Source of the DNA: Chromatiales bacterium
GTDB taxonomy: Bacteria > Pseudomonadota > Gammaproteobacteria > Steroidobacterales > GCA-2729495
Length of the DNA: 46,109 nt
Direction of reading: 5' to 3'
Assembly (NCBI GenBank): GCA_002729495.1
Contig: PBYE01000092.1
Location: 1 to 46,109 of the forward strand
Shown: positions 17,511 to 25,532 of the stretch, one piece after another
How positions within the stretch are numbered: position 1 is the first letter of the stretch
Layout of the letters: each line of letters starts with the position of its first letter
Notes under the pieces: generated by a model
Databases searched by the model: none
What the model was told of the DNA's origin: nothing
The model's input: the letters and a program-made list of their open reading frames with translations, nothing else
Program-made: the position numbers and the translations under genes

Positions 17511-18004
17511 GGCGCTACCCCGGGTGCCTGATCGGGAACTATAAGTTGTTCCCACGAACTGGTGCCACGATCAAGCCAGTCCTCTTCAGGGCGATGACAC
17601 TCGGCACAACGAGTCATGTAGGTTACGTTATGGCATTCGGCACAGGAGTCCTGGTGGTTATTTGCAATACGCATATGTTCATGGGTTTCCACGGTACCAA
17701 GGGCCGGATTCTGGAAATCATCCGTGTGCCAGTCCGGCGCCTGGCTGAAATGACAGTCATCACATGACTCCTGGGTATCTTCATGACACCCCTGACAGCT
17801 ACTGCGGTCAGTCAGCGCCATCGGGCCGTGTTCCTGTTCGACAAAGCTGCGTGTATGTGTCTGCATGGCAGAGCGCGCATGGCATTCGGAACAATCTTCT
17901 TCCGCTACATTGCCGTGCTCTGTATTTATAAAGGACCAGTTTATGGCGGCAGCGATTGTTATGGACAAAATAACCACAACGATGAAGCCGCCCCACCACT
18001 TCAT
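17507..18004 (-). CDS. Membrane-anchored pentaheme c-type cytochrome
   Basis: The 165-residue protein has an N-terminal uncleaved-looking helix (WWGGFIVVVILSITIAAAI) and a periplasmic part with five CXXCH sites: C38-H42 (CSECH), C70-H74 (CQGCH), C81-H85 (CDDCH), C121-H125 (CAECH) and C133-H137 (CAECH). Extra His residues between sites (MQTHTRSF, QEHGP, DWHTDDF, ETHEHMR, ANNHQD) could serve as distal ligands, so bis-His hemes are likely. It sits between the hydrazine-synthase-alpha-like gene and rnfC, overlapping both. Its natural role is a periplasmic relay between the Rnf-type membrane module and the large multiheme enzymes. This recalls the multiheme cytochrome tied to Rnf in Methanosarcina, though relatedness is not implied. 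Confidence 0.87.
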   Translation of the reverse strand: MKWWGGFIVVVILSITIAAAINWSFINTEHGNVAEEDCSECHARSAMQTHTRSFVEQEHGPMALTDRSSCQGCHEDTQESCDDCHFSQAPDWHTDDFQNPALGTVETHEHMRIANNHQDSCAECHNVTYMTRCAECHRPEEDWLDRGTSSWEQLIVPDQAPGVAP

Positions 18005-21000
18005 TAAAATTTCACCCGTATTTGTGGTACACCGAGGTCGACCCAGCGAATTACCTGTTGCAGTTCTTCGGGTGGCAGGAGATTTTCATGCAGATGGCTT
18101 GGATCACTGGCAAGTGGTTCAGGCGCCTGGAGTTCGCGGCCAAGCAGCGTCTCGAGCAGAGGGCTGCGAATTGCCAGTGCCTGCCGATAATCTACCTGTT
18201 TGCGCAGCTGCGTGAAGGCATTGCCAGCGGCAAGATTCAGTCCGGCTTCTGCCTGGGTACCGCTATGGCAGCTGATGCAGCGGCGGGCAAGAACGGGTTT
18301 TATATCCTCCTCAAAACCAACTGAGAAAGGGGCCGTGCGGTACTTCTTTGCGGCGACATCGTAGTTCACCGGAGGCAGAGTTGTGTGCTCCTTGTCGTCC
18401 CAGACTGCCATTGTCTTCGAGGCGCTGGTAATGGCATCGGGGCGACCAAAAGTATTGGTATGTTTGCCGGACAATGTGCCGTGACAGCCGGCACAGGTTT
18501 GTGTATAGAGCATCCGCGCAATCGAGAGCGTGTGTTTTTCACCGGGCATCGTATAAAGCCAGCGATTGGGGGAACGCAGTGCCATCCGTTCGGCATTAAG
18601 CGACTGGATATCAAAATTAACCAACGAAGGTATGACTACCTGGAAGGAGCCGTCCTTTTCCAGCGGCACTTCCGCGATAACGTAACGTTTGGGTGGACCC
18701 GCTTCACCTGCTGCCAGTGGTTGCGCACCGATCACACGAGCGTAACTGATCTGATTATCAATGCTGTAGTCTGCGCCACAATCCGTGCAGGCTCCATCCA
18801 TGAGCCGGCGTTCACCTGTGGGTACGTTCTGCTCAAAAAACACATCCAGCAGGACCATATCGAAGACCACCAGTTGTGCCGGCGTACCCTCACCGTAGCC
18901 GGGGAGGCCCTTTTCAGTACCCGGCTTGCCAAAAAGATCTGTCGCCCACTTGGGAGATTTCTTTAACCGTTGCTTCTCCCGTACAACTACCGGCCGGGGC
19001 CAGAGTTCACTGCTCTGTTTATTTCCGGTAACCCGTTCGCGTTGTAACGAGCCACCTGTCAGGCCATCCGCCGACTGCAGGGAGGGATTGGCACTCAGGC
19101 GGATGATGTCGAAGTCGGGTGCCTGTTCAGGATCGGAGAGATCGACAGGGCCGGGCGCATAAGCAACCAGGATCGTGCCGTCCGGCGCCGGATATGGATC
19201 ACGGTATGCACCGCCACGGGATATACCATGCGTGGTGACATCGTTATCGAGTGAAACCCAGCCACGAAAAAACCGGTGCATGCCATGCTCGGGCATACCA
19301 TTGGCAAAGGGGTGATCAAGGTCGTCAGTTGGATTTGCCGGATCAATAGTCGGCCCGAACTGATGATCTGCAACGAGCAGCGCACCCCCCCAGTAGGAGT
19401 CTGCATCCCGGCCGACCCGAACCTCGAGTCCGTTTGGCAGTTCATTGTTATCTGACAGTACAGGTACTACCGAGCGGTTGCCGTAGTGAGTATGGAAATT
19501 AGAGCCATTAAAAAAGGTGCGAAATACCGCCCCATTGTAGAAGGGCCGATCGGACTGCCAGCCCGTCCTGAGCGTTGTAAACATGATCTCACCGGAACTG
19601 CGCATGCTTGGCCGACGGACCTGACCGAGCCCGAAGGTAAGACGTGACAGAGACTCCTCGTAGGTCTCTTGTTCAACGCCCTTTGCTGCCAGATTTATCC
19701 GGTACAGGTCATAGCTGGGTGCAAGCCGCGGCACAGCCTCAATTACATAGTGGGTCGTAGCATCGCAGGGCTTTTTGAATGCTGCATCAACCGTAATTTT
19801 GCCGCGCTCCTGCCTGGAAATTTTCCGGGTCTGGCCGCGATTAGTGCCGCGAACAATACGGATTACACGACCATCGTAGGTACCAGCCCTGGCAGTCAGT
19901 TCGGTATCCAAAATAGTTTTGCGGTTACCGCCTTCGGCTTCACCGAGGATACCTTCGGGGCTTGAGGCGGCCCATTCACCCGAGACATTCGAGACCATAA
20001 CGAGCGCCATCTCGTTCAGTTGTTCCCCCGAAGAATCTGTGTGATCAGGAATGTACTGCGGATCCTGGAAGTGTATGGCCGGGTCAGCAGAGAAAGTTAG
20101 TTGCCGTACTTCGCGTGTATCAAGTTCGACCTCCCAGATATTCAGAGGCTCTTCCTCGTTACGACGCATGGCAAAAACAACCTGGCGGGCGTCGTAGCTC
20201 ACATCAGGGGTGCGAATATCTGCCGGGCCATCGGGATGCAGGGCAGCGGTCAGGTTTATCTCTTCACCCGCCTGCAACCAGATCAGATCCCCACCGGGCA
20301 GGAAATCTTCATCTTCGAAATAACGCTGGGGCAGATTACGCGGACGTCGCACGAATACGATGCCGCGTTCTTCCCCGAGTGCTGCATTTGCCCGCTCTGA
20401 TGCTTCCTCCTTTTCAAGTTCCAGCCACCTGAGGAGTAGCTCATAGTCCGGGTCACCCTTACTGAAAAAGTTATTGCCACCTTTGTGCAGAATGCCGCCC
20501 TGGGAGATTGGTATGTTCTTAAGCAGCTGACGAGACTGCTCAATATCACCGGAGAGGTGGACCATGTTGACCTGGGCGTTGCCACGACCGAGCATGGACA
20601 GACGATTCTGGTGGTGCATATCGGCGGTGAAGCGGCCTTCGAGTACCGGTACTCCGGGGTGCAGCTTGAGATCATTGAAAACACCCAGTCCGTGGCAGTT
20701 GGACCCGAGACAGCCTTTACGCTCCAGTACGGGCGTGACCTGTTCAACAAAGAAGTGCTCGGGCGGCGAAGCGGGTATCCGTGTAGGTGCTGGTTGCGAA
20801 TCAATTTCTGCCTGAACCCACTCCTTAAGAAGACTAAAATCCGAGTCCTGAGGTGACGTGAAGGTCACCGGGTGCACCATACTCATTCCCGCGTAGGTCT
20901 CAGACAGTGGTGCCAGAAGCAGCTTGCTGGCCAGTGCCGGGTTACCCACATCAATCGGTACCAGTTTGTTGCCTCCCTCTGTTCGGGTTGTGCGGGCGCG

Positions 21001-21312
21001 TTCATAAGCAACCTTCCGAAACTCCGGGGAGGATATCCGGCCGGTTGTATCAACCGGCCAGCGCAGCAATAGCCTGCTGGCCGGGTCTGCTTCAAGCTGG
21101 TCGTATTCCTCAACAGAAACACCGTGGCAGTTGCTGCAGCGACGATCCAGCAAGGTTACAACCTCAGTATCGAAAAGCTGCCTGGAAGCACTGCCCTCCG
21201 GCATCGCTGTATCCAATGACCCGGCTTGCCACAGCCAGGTGATTAACAGCACGTACAGAATACACAGGAGCAGAAATATTCTTACCGCGCGCGTGGAACC
21301 GATATGTTTCAT
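18004..21312 (-). CDS. Hydrazine synthase alpha-like multiheme protein (HZS_alpha family), extended N-terminus
   Basis: The 1102-residue protein is anchored by an N-terminal helix (residues 11-30). Residues 40-175 form a cytochrome-like domain with a CSNCH site (C59-H63). Residues 185-300 form a second one with an unusual CX4CH spacing (C201, C206, H207). Residues about 340-760 look like a TolB-type propeller, with phrases such as YDARQVVFAMRR, SSGEIMFTTLRTGWQS and PAPDGTILVAYAPGP. The part from about 810 to the end matches the HZS_alpha layout: KDGSFQVVIPSLVNFDIQSL, then RWLYTMPGE, a CAGCH site (C940-H944), then EDIKPVLARRCISCH (C1012-H1016). A CTDC pair without His lies at 842-845. In Kuenenia HzsA the corresponding two hemes form the active and relay sites; the N-terminal heme domains here are additional. 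Family membership seems solid, but the reaction is unknown. Confidence 0.78.
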   Translation of the reverse strand: MKHIGSTRAVRIFLLLCILYVLLITWLWQAGSLDTAMPEGSASRQLFDTEVVTLLDRRCSNCHGVSVEEYDQLEADPASRLLLRWPVDTTGRISSPEFRKVAYERARTTRTEGGNKLVPIDVGNPALASKLLLAPLSETYAGMSMVHPVTFTSPQDSDFSLLKEWVQAEIDSQPAPTRIPASPPEHFFVEQVTPVLERKGCLGSNCHGLGVFNDLKLHPGVPVLEGRFTADMHHQNRLSMLGRGNAQVNMVHLSGDIEQSRQLLKNIPISQGGILHKGGNNFFSKGDPDYELLLRWLELEKEEASERANAALGEERGIVFVRRPRNLPQRYFEDEDFLPGGDLIWLQAGEEINLTAALHPDGPADIRTPDVSYDARQVVFAMRRNEEEPLNIWEVELDTREVRQLTFSADPAIHFQDPQYIPDHTDSSGEQLNEMALVMVSNVSGEWAASSPEGILGEAEGGNRKTILDTELTARAGTYDGRVIRIVRGTNRGQTRKISRQERGKITVDAAFKKPCDATTHYVIEAVPRLAPSYDLYRINLAAKGVEQETYEESLSRLTFGLGQVRRPSMRSSGEIMFTTLRTGWQSDRPFYNGAVFRTFFNGSNFHTHYGNRSVVPVLSDNNELPNGLEVRVGRDADSYWGGALLVADHQFGPTIDPANPTDDLDHPFANGMPEHGMHRFFRGWVSLDNDVTTHGISRGGAYRDPYPAPDGTILVAYAPGPVDLSDPEQAPDFDIIRLSANPSLQSADGLTGGSLQRERVTGNKQSSELWPRPVVVREKQRLKKSPKWATDLFGKPGTEKGLPGYGEGTPAQLVVFDMVLLDVFFEQNVPTGERRLMDGACTDCGADYSIDNQISYARVIGAQPLAAGEAGPPKRYVIAEVPLEKDGSFQVVIPSLVNFDIQSLNAERMALRSPNRWLYTMPGEKHTLSIARMLYTQTCAGCHGTLSGKHTNTFGRPDAITSASKTMAVWDDKEHTTLPPVNYDVAAKKYRTAPFSVGFEEDIKPVLARRCISCHSGTQAEAGLNLAAGNAFTQLRKQVDYRQALAIRSPLLETLLGRELQAPEPLASDPSHLHENLLPPEELQQVIRWVDLGVPQIRVKF

Positions 21313-22388
21313 TGGATGCGCTCCAGGATGCCATCCTTAATCGCCAGGCCTTCAGAGTGGTGCAATGTTCCGTCACTCATTACGAACAGTGCCTCAACGG
21401 AGGAGATTTTCTCAACCAGCGCTATACCCTGTTCCGGACCAAGCACAAAAAGACCCGTGGCAAGTGCATCGGCGTCCGCTCCTTTTCCTGCGATCGCAAC
21501 TACGCTGGCCACGGTCTCGACTGGCCACCCGGTACGCGGGTCGATGATGTGACCGAAGCGTCTACCGTCTGCAAGGAGATACTGTTCGTAGTCGCCTGAT
21601 GTCGCAATTGCACTGTCGGTTAGTTCCATCGTGGCAAGCAACTCTTCTGTACGCGGATGACGGACGCCGACTGACCAGGGAACGTCACCGCGACTTCCCG
21701 ACACAACAAGGTCACCACCGGCATCGACAATAAAATTTCTAAAGTTACTGGCATGGAGTTTTGCGGCTGCGCTATCAGCGGCGAAGCCCTTGCCCACCGA
21801 ACCGAAACCAAGTTGCATCCCGGGCGCGGACAGGTACACCGTACCGTCCCCGAGTTCAACATTCTGGTAACCAACATGGGTCAGGGCTGAGTGAATTGCC
21901 TCTGGTGACGGCAATGTCTTTTGTCTGCGTGCTTCACCCCATAGTTCATAAAGTGGACCACCGGTTATATCGAATGCACCCGTTGTCCGTCGTGCCCAGC
22001 GCATTGAGATGGTTAGTAGTTCATATAACTCGGGACTCACCGGGACAGGAAGCTGGCCGGCGGCAGCATTGACTTTGGATGTATCACTGTCAATTTGCCA
22101 ACTGCTGATCTGGCTTTCGAGTTCTGTCAATTCGTCCAGGGCCTCAGCAATGATTGCCGTAGCAACCGGTTCGCGCCCTGCGGCTGCCCAGACTTTGATA
22201 CCGAACTCCGTCCCCATGAGAGGCCGCATTGAGTCAACAATACTGCCGGCTGCCGGGTCACCGGGTATCGCAATAGCGGCATTTTGCGACTCTGGCAGGC
22301 TGCGAACCATATATGCGGCAATCGCAAGCAAAACCAGGCCGAGTGTTGCCGTTGCTATTCGATAGAACGTAAGTATTTTAGTAGGCAC
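21309..22388 (-). CDS. apbE: FAD:protein FMN transferase (ApbE)
   Basis: ApbE attaches FMN covalently to Thr or Ser in target proteins such as RnfG and RnfD. The 359-residue frame starts with GTG at 22388, overlapping the upstream gene by 34 bases; I see no later plausible start before the signal or anchor helix (about residues 10-28). Family marks are all present: MGTEFGIKVWA near residue 58, SKVNAAAG, TGAFDITGGPLYELW, GFGSVGKGFAAD, DAGGDLVVSG, HIIDPRTGWPV, and DADALATGLFVLG, which holds the Mg/FAD-binding Asp and Thr. It should act in the periplasm. Its place in the same operon as RnfG- and RnfD-like proteins, whose acceptor sites both read A-S rather than A-T, marks them as likely targets. 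Confidence 0.93.
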   Translation of the reverse strand: MPTKILTFYRIATATLGLVLLAIAAYMVRSLPESQNAAIAIPGDPAAGSIVDSMRPLMGTEFGIKVWAAAGREPVATAIIAEALDELTELESQISSWQIDSDTSKVNAAAGQLPVPVSPELYELLTISMRWARRTTGAFDITGGPLYELWGEARRQKTLPSPEAIHSALTHVGYQNVELGDGTVYLSAPGMQLGFGSVGKGFAADSAAAKLHASNFRNFIVDAGGDLVVSGSRGDVPWSVGVRHPRTEELLATMELTDSAIATSGDYEQYLLADGRRFGHIIDPRTGWPVETVASVVAIAGKGADADALATGLFVLGPEQGIALVEKISSVEALFVMSDGTLHHSEGLAIKDGILERIQ

Positions 22389-25297
22389 TCGATGTCCCAG
22401 ACTGAAAGATGTGATGTGGTGCCGTGGGTATCAAACAAACCGTCAAGTTCGTTTAGACCCCGCTCCCAGCCTCCCGGCCGGTCGGCCTGGAGGCGTGGAA
22501 ATGGCATACGCTGTAAAGCAGGATGTTCGGGCGTGCTGATTACTTCACGCAGGCTGATTGCATTACCGTGGTGTAAAAAACGTGGTGGCCGGGCCCAGAT
22601 ATTGTGTAATGAGGGAGCGACAAAGTTGCCCTCATGTTCCTCGTATCGACCGGTATCCTCCTCGTCCCAGTAGCGCATGAAACCATTAAGCCGGTCGAGG
22701 TAGTCGGCACTGATCAGGGTATGAATATTATCCCGCGGCACGCTGCTAACCAGTGGGCGAAAGCTTTTGTTCTGGTTGTAAACATGAGTTTTGTCGGTGA
22801 AGGTTGGTGCAGGGTGGCAACCTGAGCAGCCAACTTGCGGGCTCTCGAATAACTCACGACCATGGCGAACCATCGGGTCAGACGGGTCCAGGGGGCTGGG
22901 TAACATCCGTGGCTCACCAGCCTGGTAGACCCCGATGACGCGTTGCAGATCACGAAAATCCATTTCCTTGCCGAAGTAACGCCCGGTCTGTAGCCGGAAG
23001 AATTGTTCCCGGCGTTTAGTAAGGTCAACGAGGCGCAGCTTTGAATCCGACCAGCCGCGGCCTGTGGCAACGACGAGTGCGTCTGCCGACTTGGGGTAGT
23101 GTCCCCGTTCGGCATCAGTTGCCACGATGCCCCTGAAATCACCAACCGGTGTTACGCCGCTAAAGTCGACCAGTGGGTTGTGTTCCATCATCATGGTCAG
23201 CGGCTCATCCATGGTGAGGGTCCCTTCAACAAAGAAGGGCACCTTGTGAGCCAGTGCACGGAGGTCGGGTACTTCGCGACTGCCTCCGGTGACCTCATCA
23301 CCTGCCCGGTTCTGCCCCATTACCTGGCTGACGCTCCATTTTTTCCCGTCAGAGGTATCCCGGTAGTGGCAGTGCACGCAGCTTTGATCCTGGTCAACAG
23401 AGAAAATACTCGTCTGTACGAAAAATTCTCCGCGCTCAAAGTCATTGGCAGGAAAGGGTTCAGAGAGTCGGCTCAAAGACAGTTGGCTGCTTTCACCGCT
23501 GATCAGGTCGATGAAGGTGACAGACTCGTCAAGCTGGTTGGCGACGACCAGGGTATCTTTGCCGGCAATAGTAATGCCCAGCGGCTTGAAACCGGTGGAA
23601 AAAACCCGGCCCGGAACCAGGCGTTTTACAGGTGCAGCCTGCGGTTTAACATGCCACTCCTGTACCTGGAAGGTTCCCGCCATCGTGATGTAAAGGCGAT
23701 CATCCACGGTGACAATCTGCTCGGGGAAAGCGCCGACTACCTGCATGAGTCCAGGCAATACATCCCCTTTTTTATCCCCGGCTAACGCTTCGAACGAGTC
23801 CGAGGTGTAGCGGCTAAAGTCCTTATTTGCGCTATAGCTGGCAACACTGGGTATCACCGGATCAAGCAGTACGACATCGTTGGTAATGTCGCGGAATTTT
23901 TCCTGTGCCGTGCCATCGACATCATCGAAGGGTCCCAGGGGCTGTTGTTGAGCTAATGGCAGTGGTTTTGGGCTGCCACTACCGGGGTCACGAAATAATG
24001 TGAACTCTGCCTCGGGATGGTTGCGGTCGGTACTCTCCCGTCCGGCATGCCGGGCTTTGGGATGCCCTGAACCGACCCCGAGTGTTGCCAGTACAAGTTT
24101 CCCCCCGGCCCATGCCAAATCATTAACCGGTGATCGGGTGGCAATCCGACGGTGCTCGCGAAGCGTGCCCAGGTCTATCACCGAAATATCGAGTGAACCC
24201 GTGTTAGCGACATACAGGGTTTGCTGATCGGCAGACAGCAGCAGGTCGCGAGGTTTGTCACCGACGCTGATTCCGGGTCCTTCGTAGCCGCCGGCTATCC
24301 ATGCACGCAATGCGCTGTAGACCGGGTCATTGGCCGGATCGGAAAATATGATGCCCCCCGGATGGTGATAGCCGGTGGTGGAATCGGCCCAGCCGCCGTG
24401 CTCTACAGAGGTGACCGCTCTCAGCAGGGGGCTTGATTCCGGATCTTGTGGCCAGGCGTGAACCTTGGCACTGGTAAAAGTCTGGTCGAGGTTTGGACCA
24501 GCAGTAAACCCGCCGGTCGGATACATGTGACAGTCTGATGTTCCGCAGCTAAGCCGAAGTGAGGTATAGATTTCCGGAGATGAACCAGGTGATGAATTGA
24601 TTACATCGCCCTTTGTTGCGCCCTTTGTTGCGACAGTTGGTGGCTCATCATCAGTTTGATCGGGACGCAGCATAAAGTCTTTACGATCAAAGTCCAGCTG
24701 TCGCTGCATGCCCGTCAGGGTGTCATCTTCAATGGTCAGGTCAACAATTAGCACCTGGTTGAGAAAGAAATTGGAGACGTAGGCGGTGTGACCGTCGGCA
24801 CTTAGCGCCAGGTCCTCAGAGTAAAACTCGACAGGAATCTGTGCGACGACCTGATCAGTCGTGATATTGATTACTGAAAGATAATTTGAGAAGCGGTTGG
24901 TTACTATGAGCCAGCGGCCTGACGGATGCACCGCAAGTCCGTAGGGCTGGCTACCAACATGAACCCGCGCCAGTTCCCTGCGGGTAGCGACATCGATCAC
25001 CGCAACCTCGTTACGGGGTGCAATTTCTGTGCCCGCCAGGGTGACGTAAACCTTATCCCCGCCCGGACTTGCGGCAACACGATAGGGTCGGGCGCGTGCA
25101 GCCTGTGGTTCTGACTCTGTATCAATATTGGGGACCGGGGCCAGTGATCGGGCCTGCCATGGGGCGACGGTAGCCAGCTCTTTATCGGCTGCCGGCGATA
25201 TTACGCTTGAGCGTTCCTGCATCCTGATCAGGGAGACCCCCACCCCGAGGAGCAAAACCAGGGTGCAAGTCAGAACCAGGGCCTGATCACGATTCAC
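22355..25297 (-). CDS. Beta-propeller plus di-heme peroxidase-like protein, arranged like a fused hydrazine synthase beta/gamma
   Basis: Start is placed at the GTG at 25297, with GGAGAG at 25302-25307; the frame opens with TTG at 25309. The product has about 980 residues. Numbering below is from the TTG. A membrane helix (residues 9-28) anchors it. Residues about 75-200 and 345-615 hold YVTN-type propeller blades (VGSQPYGLAVHPSGRWLIVT, LLLSADQQTLYVANTGSLDI). An insert carries a CX4CH site (C255, C260, H261). Residues about 620-984 resemble MauG/cytochrome c peroxidase, with CVHCH (C644-H648), CSGCH (C828-H832) and APSLHNIWARPPRFLHHG near the end. In anammox bacteria HzsB is a heme-free propeller and HzsC a di-heme peroxidase relative, fused in some genera as I recall. 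The pairing with an HzsA-like gene in one operon makes the comparison worth testing. Confidence 0.75.
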   Translation of the reverse strand: MNRDQALVLTCTLVLLLGVGVSLIRMQERSSVISPAADKELATVAPWQARSLAPVPNIDTESEPQAARARPYRVAASPGGDKVYVTLAGTEIAPRNEVAVIDVATRRELARVHVGSQPYGLAVHPSGRWLIVTNRFSNYLSVINITTDQVVAQIPVEFYSEDLALSADGHTAYVSNFFLNQVLIVDLTIEDDTLTGMQRQLDFDRKDFMLRPDQTDDEPPTVATKGATKGDVINSSPGSSPEIYTSLRLSCGTSDCHMYPTGGFTAGPNLDQTFTSAKVHAWPQDPESSPLLRAVTSVEHGGWADSTTGYHHPGGIIFSDPANDPVYSALRAWIAGGYEGPGISVGDKPRDLLLSADQQTLYVANTGSLDISVIDLGTLREHRRIATRSPVNDLAWAGGKLVLATLGVGSGHPKARHAGRESTDRNHPEAEFTLFRDPGSGSPKPLPLAQQQPLGPFDDVDGTAQEKFRDITNDVVLLDPVIPSVASYSANKDFSRYTSDSFEALAGDKKGDVLPGLMQVVGAFPEQIVTVDDRLYITMAGTFQVQEWHVKPQAAPVKRLVPGRVFSTGFKPLGITIAGKDTLVVANQLDESVTFIDLISGESSQLSLSRLSEPFPANDFERGEFFVQTSIFSVDQDQSCVHCHYRDTSDGKKWSVSQVMGQNRAGDEVTGGSREVPDLRALAHKVPFFVEGTLTMDEPLTMMMEHNPLVDFSGVTPVGDFRGIVATDAERGHYPKSADALVVATGRGWSDSKLRLVDLTKRREQFFRLQTGRYFGKEMDFRDLQRVIGVYQAGEPRMLPSPLDPSDPMVRHGRELFESPQVGCSGCHPAPTFTDKTHVYNQNKSFRPLVSSVPRDNIHTLISADYLDRLNGFMRYWDEEDTGRYEEHEGNFVAPSLHNIWARPPRFLHHGNAISLREVISTPEHPALQRMPFPRLQADRPGGWERGLNELDGLFDTHGTTSHLSVWDIECLLKYLRSIE

Positions 25298-25532
25298 TAA
25301 ACTCTCCAACCGCCATCAGGAATTTTTTGACACAAGATAGAGACTCTCGTCGCCGAGATCGAACTACATCGATACGCTGCCCGATGAACCAGTCACTTCC
25401 AGTTCGTCTTGACCATTGTTCTGCTCGAGCTTGTCGATCTTGAATTCGCCAAAAATATCCGTTATCCCCCACTTACCTTAAGTCATTTTGTTTCAATATG
25501 ATTTCGGCATCTTCGGCACGCTCATTTCTCCC
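25298..25532 (-). promoter_or_regulatory. Upstream region of the nine-gene operon
   Basis: This 235-base stretch separates the end of the Rieske gene from the first operon gene and must contain the operon promoter unless transcription continues from the Rieske gene, which is on the same strand. The ribosome site GGAGAG lies at 25302-25307. I see no confident -10/-35 pair and no clear terminator for the Rieske gene. A 61-codon frame (25287-25472, GTG start) overlaps the operon start. It has no recognisable features and I do not annotate it as a gene. Confidence 0.35.

Larger units (their letters stand above)
13936..25297 (-). other. Nine-gene overlapping operon: hydrazine-synthase-like proteins, ApbE, pentaheme cytochrome and RnfC/G/D
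   Basis: All nine genes point the same way and every junction overlaps: 34 bases (22355/22388), 4 (21309/21312), 1 (18004), 4 (17507/17510), about 10 (16332/16341), 4 (15880/15883), 4 (15272/15275) and 4 (14877/14880). Six of the eight junctions are ATGA, GTGA or TAATG types. This implies one transcript and coupled translation, so the products probably work in one pathway or complex. The order puts the two large periplasmic multiheme proteins and ApbE first, then the pentaheme relay and the Rnf-type membrane module. No other gene is inserted. Confidence 0.85.

Noticed and set aside
18004-25297. Genuine hydrazine synthase, hence anammox
   Set aside because: Similarity is at family and architecture level. 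Extra domains, the different heme set, the Rnf partners and the absence of hydrazine dehydrogenase-type genes in the window do not support an anammox claim.
25287-25472. 61-codon minus-strand frame before the operon
   Set aside because: It overlaps the first operon gene out of frame, with basic composition and no motif. It may be chance.
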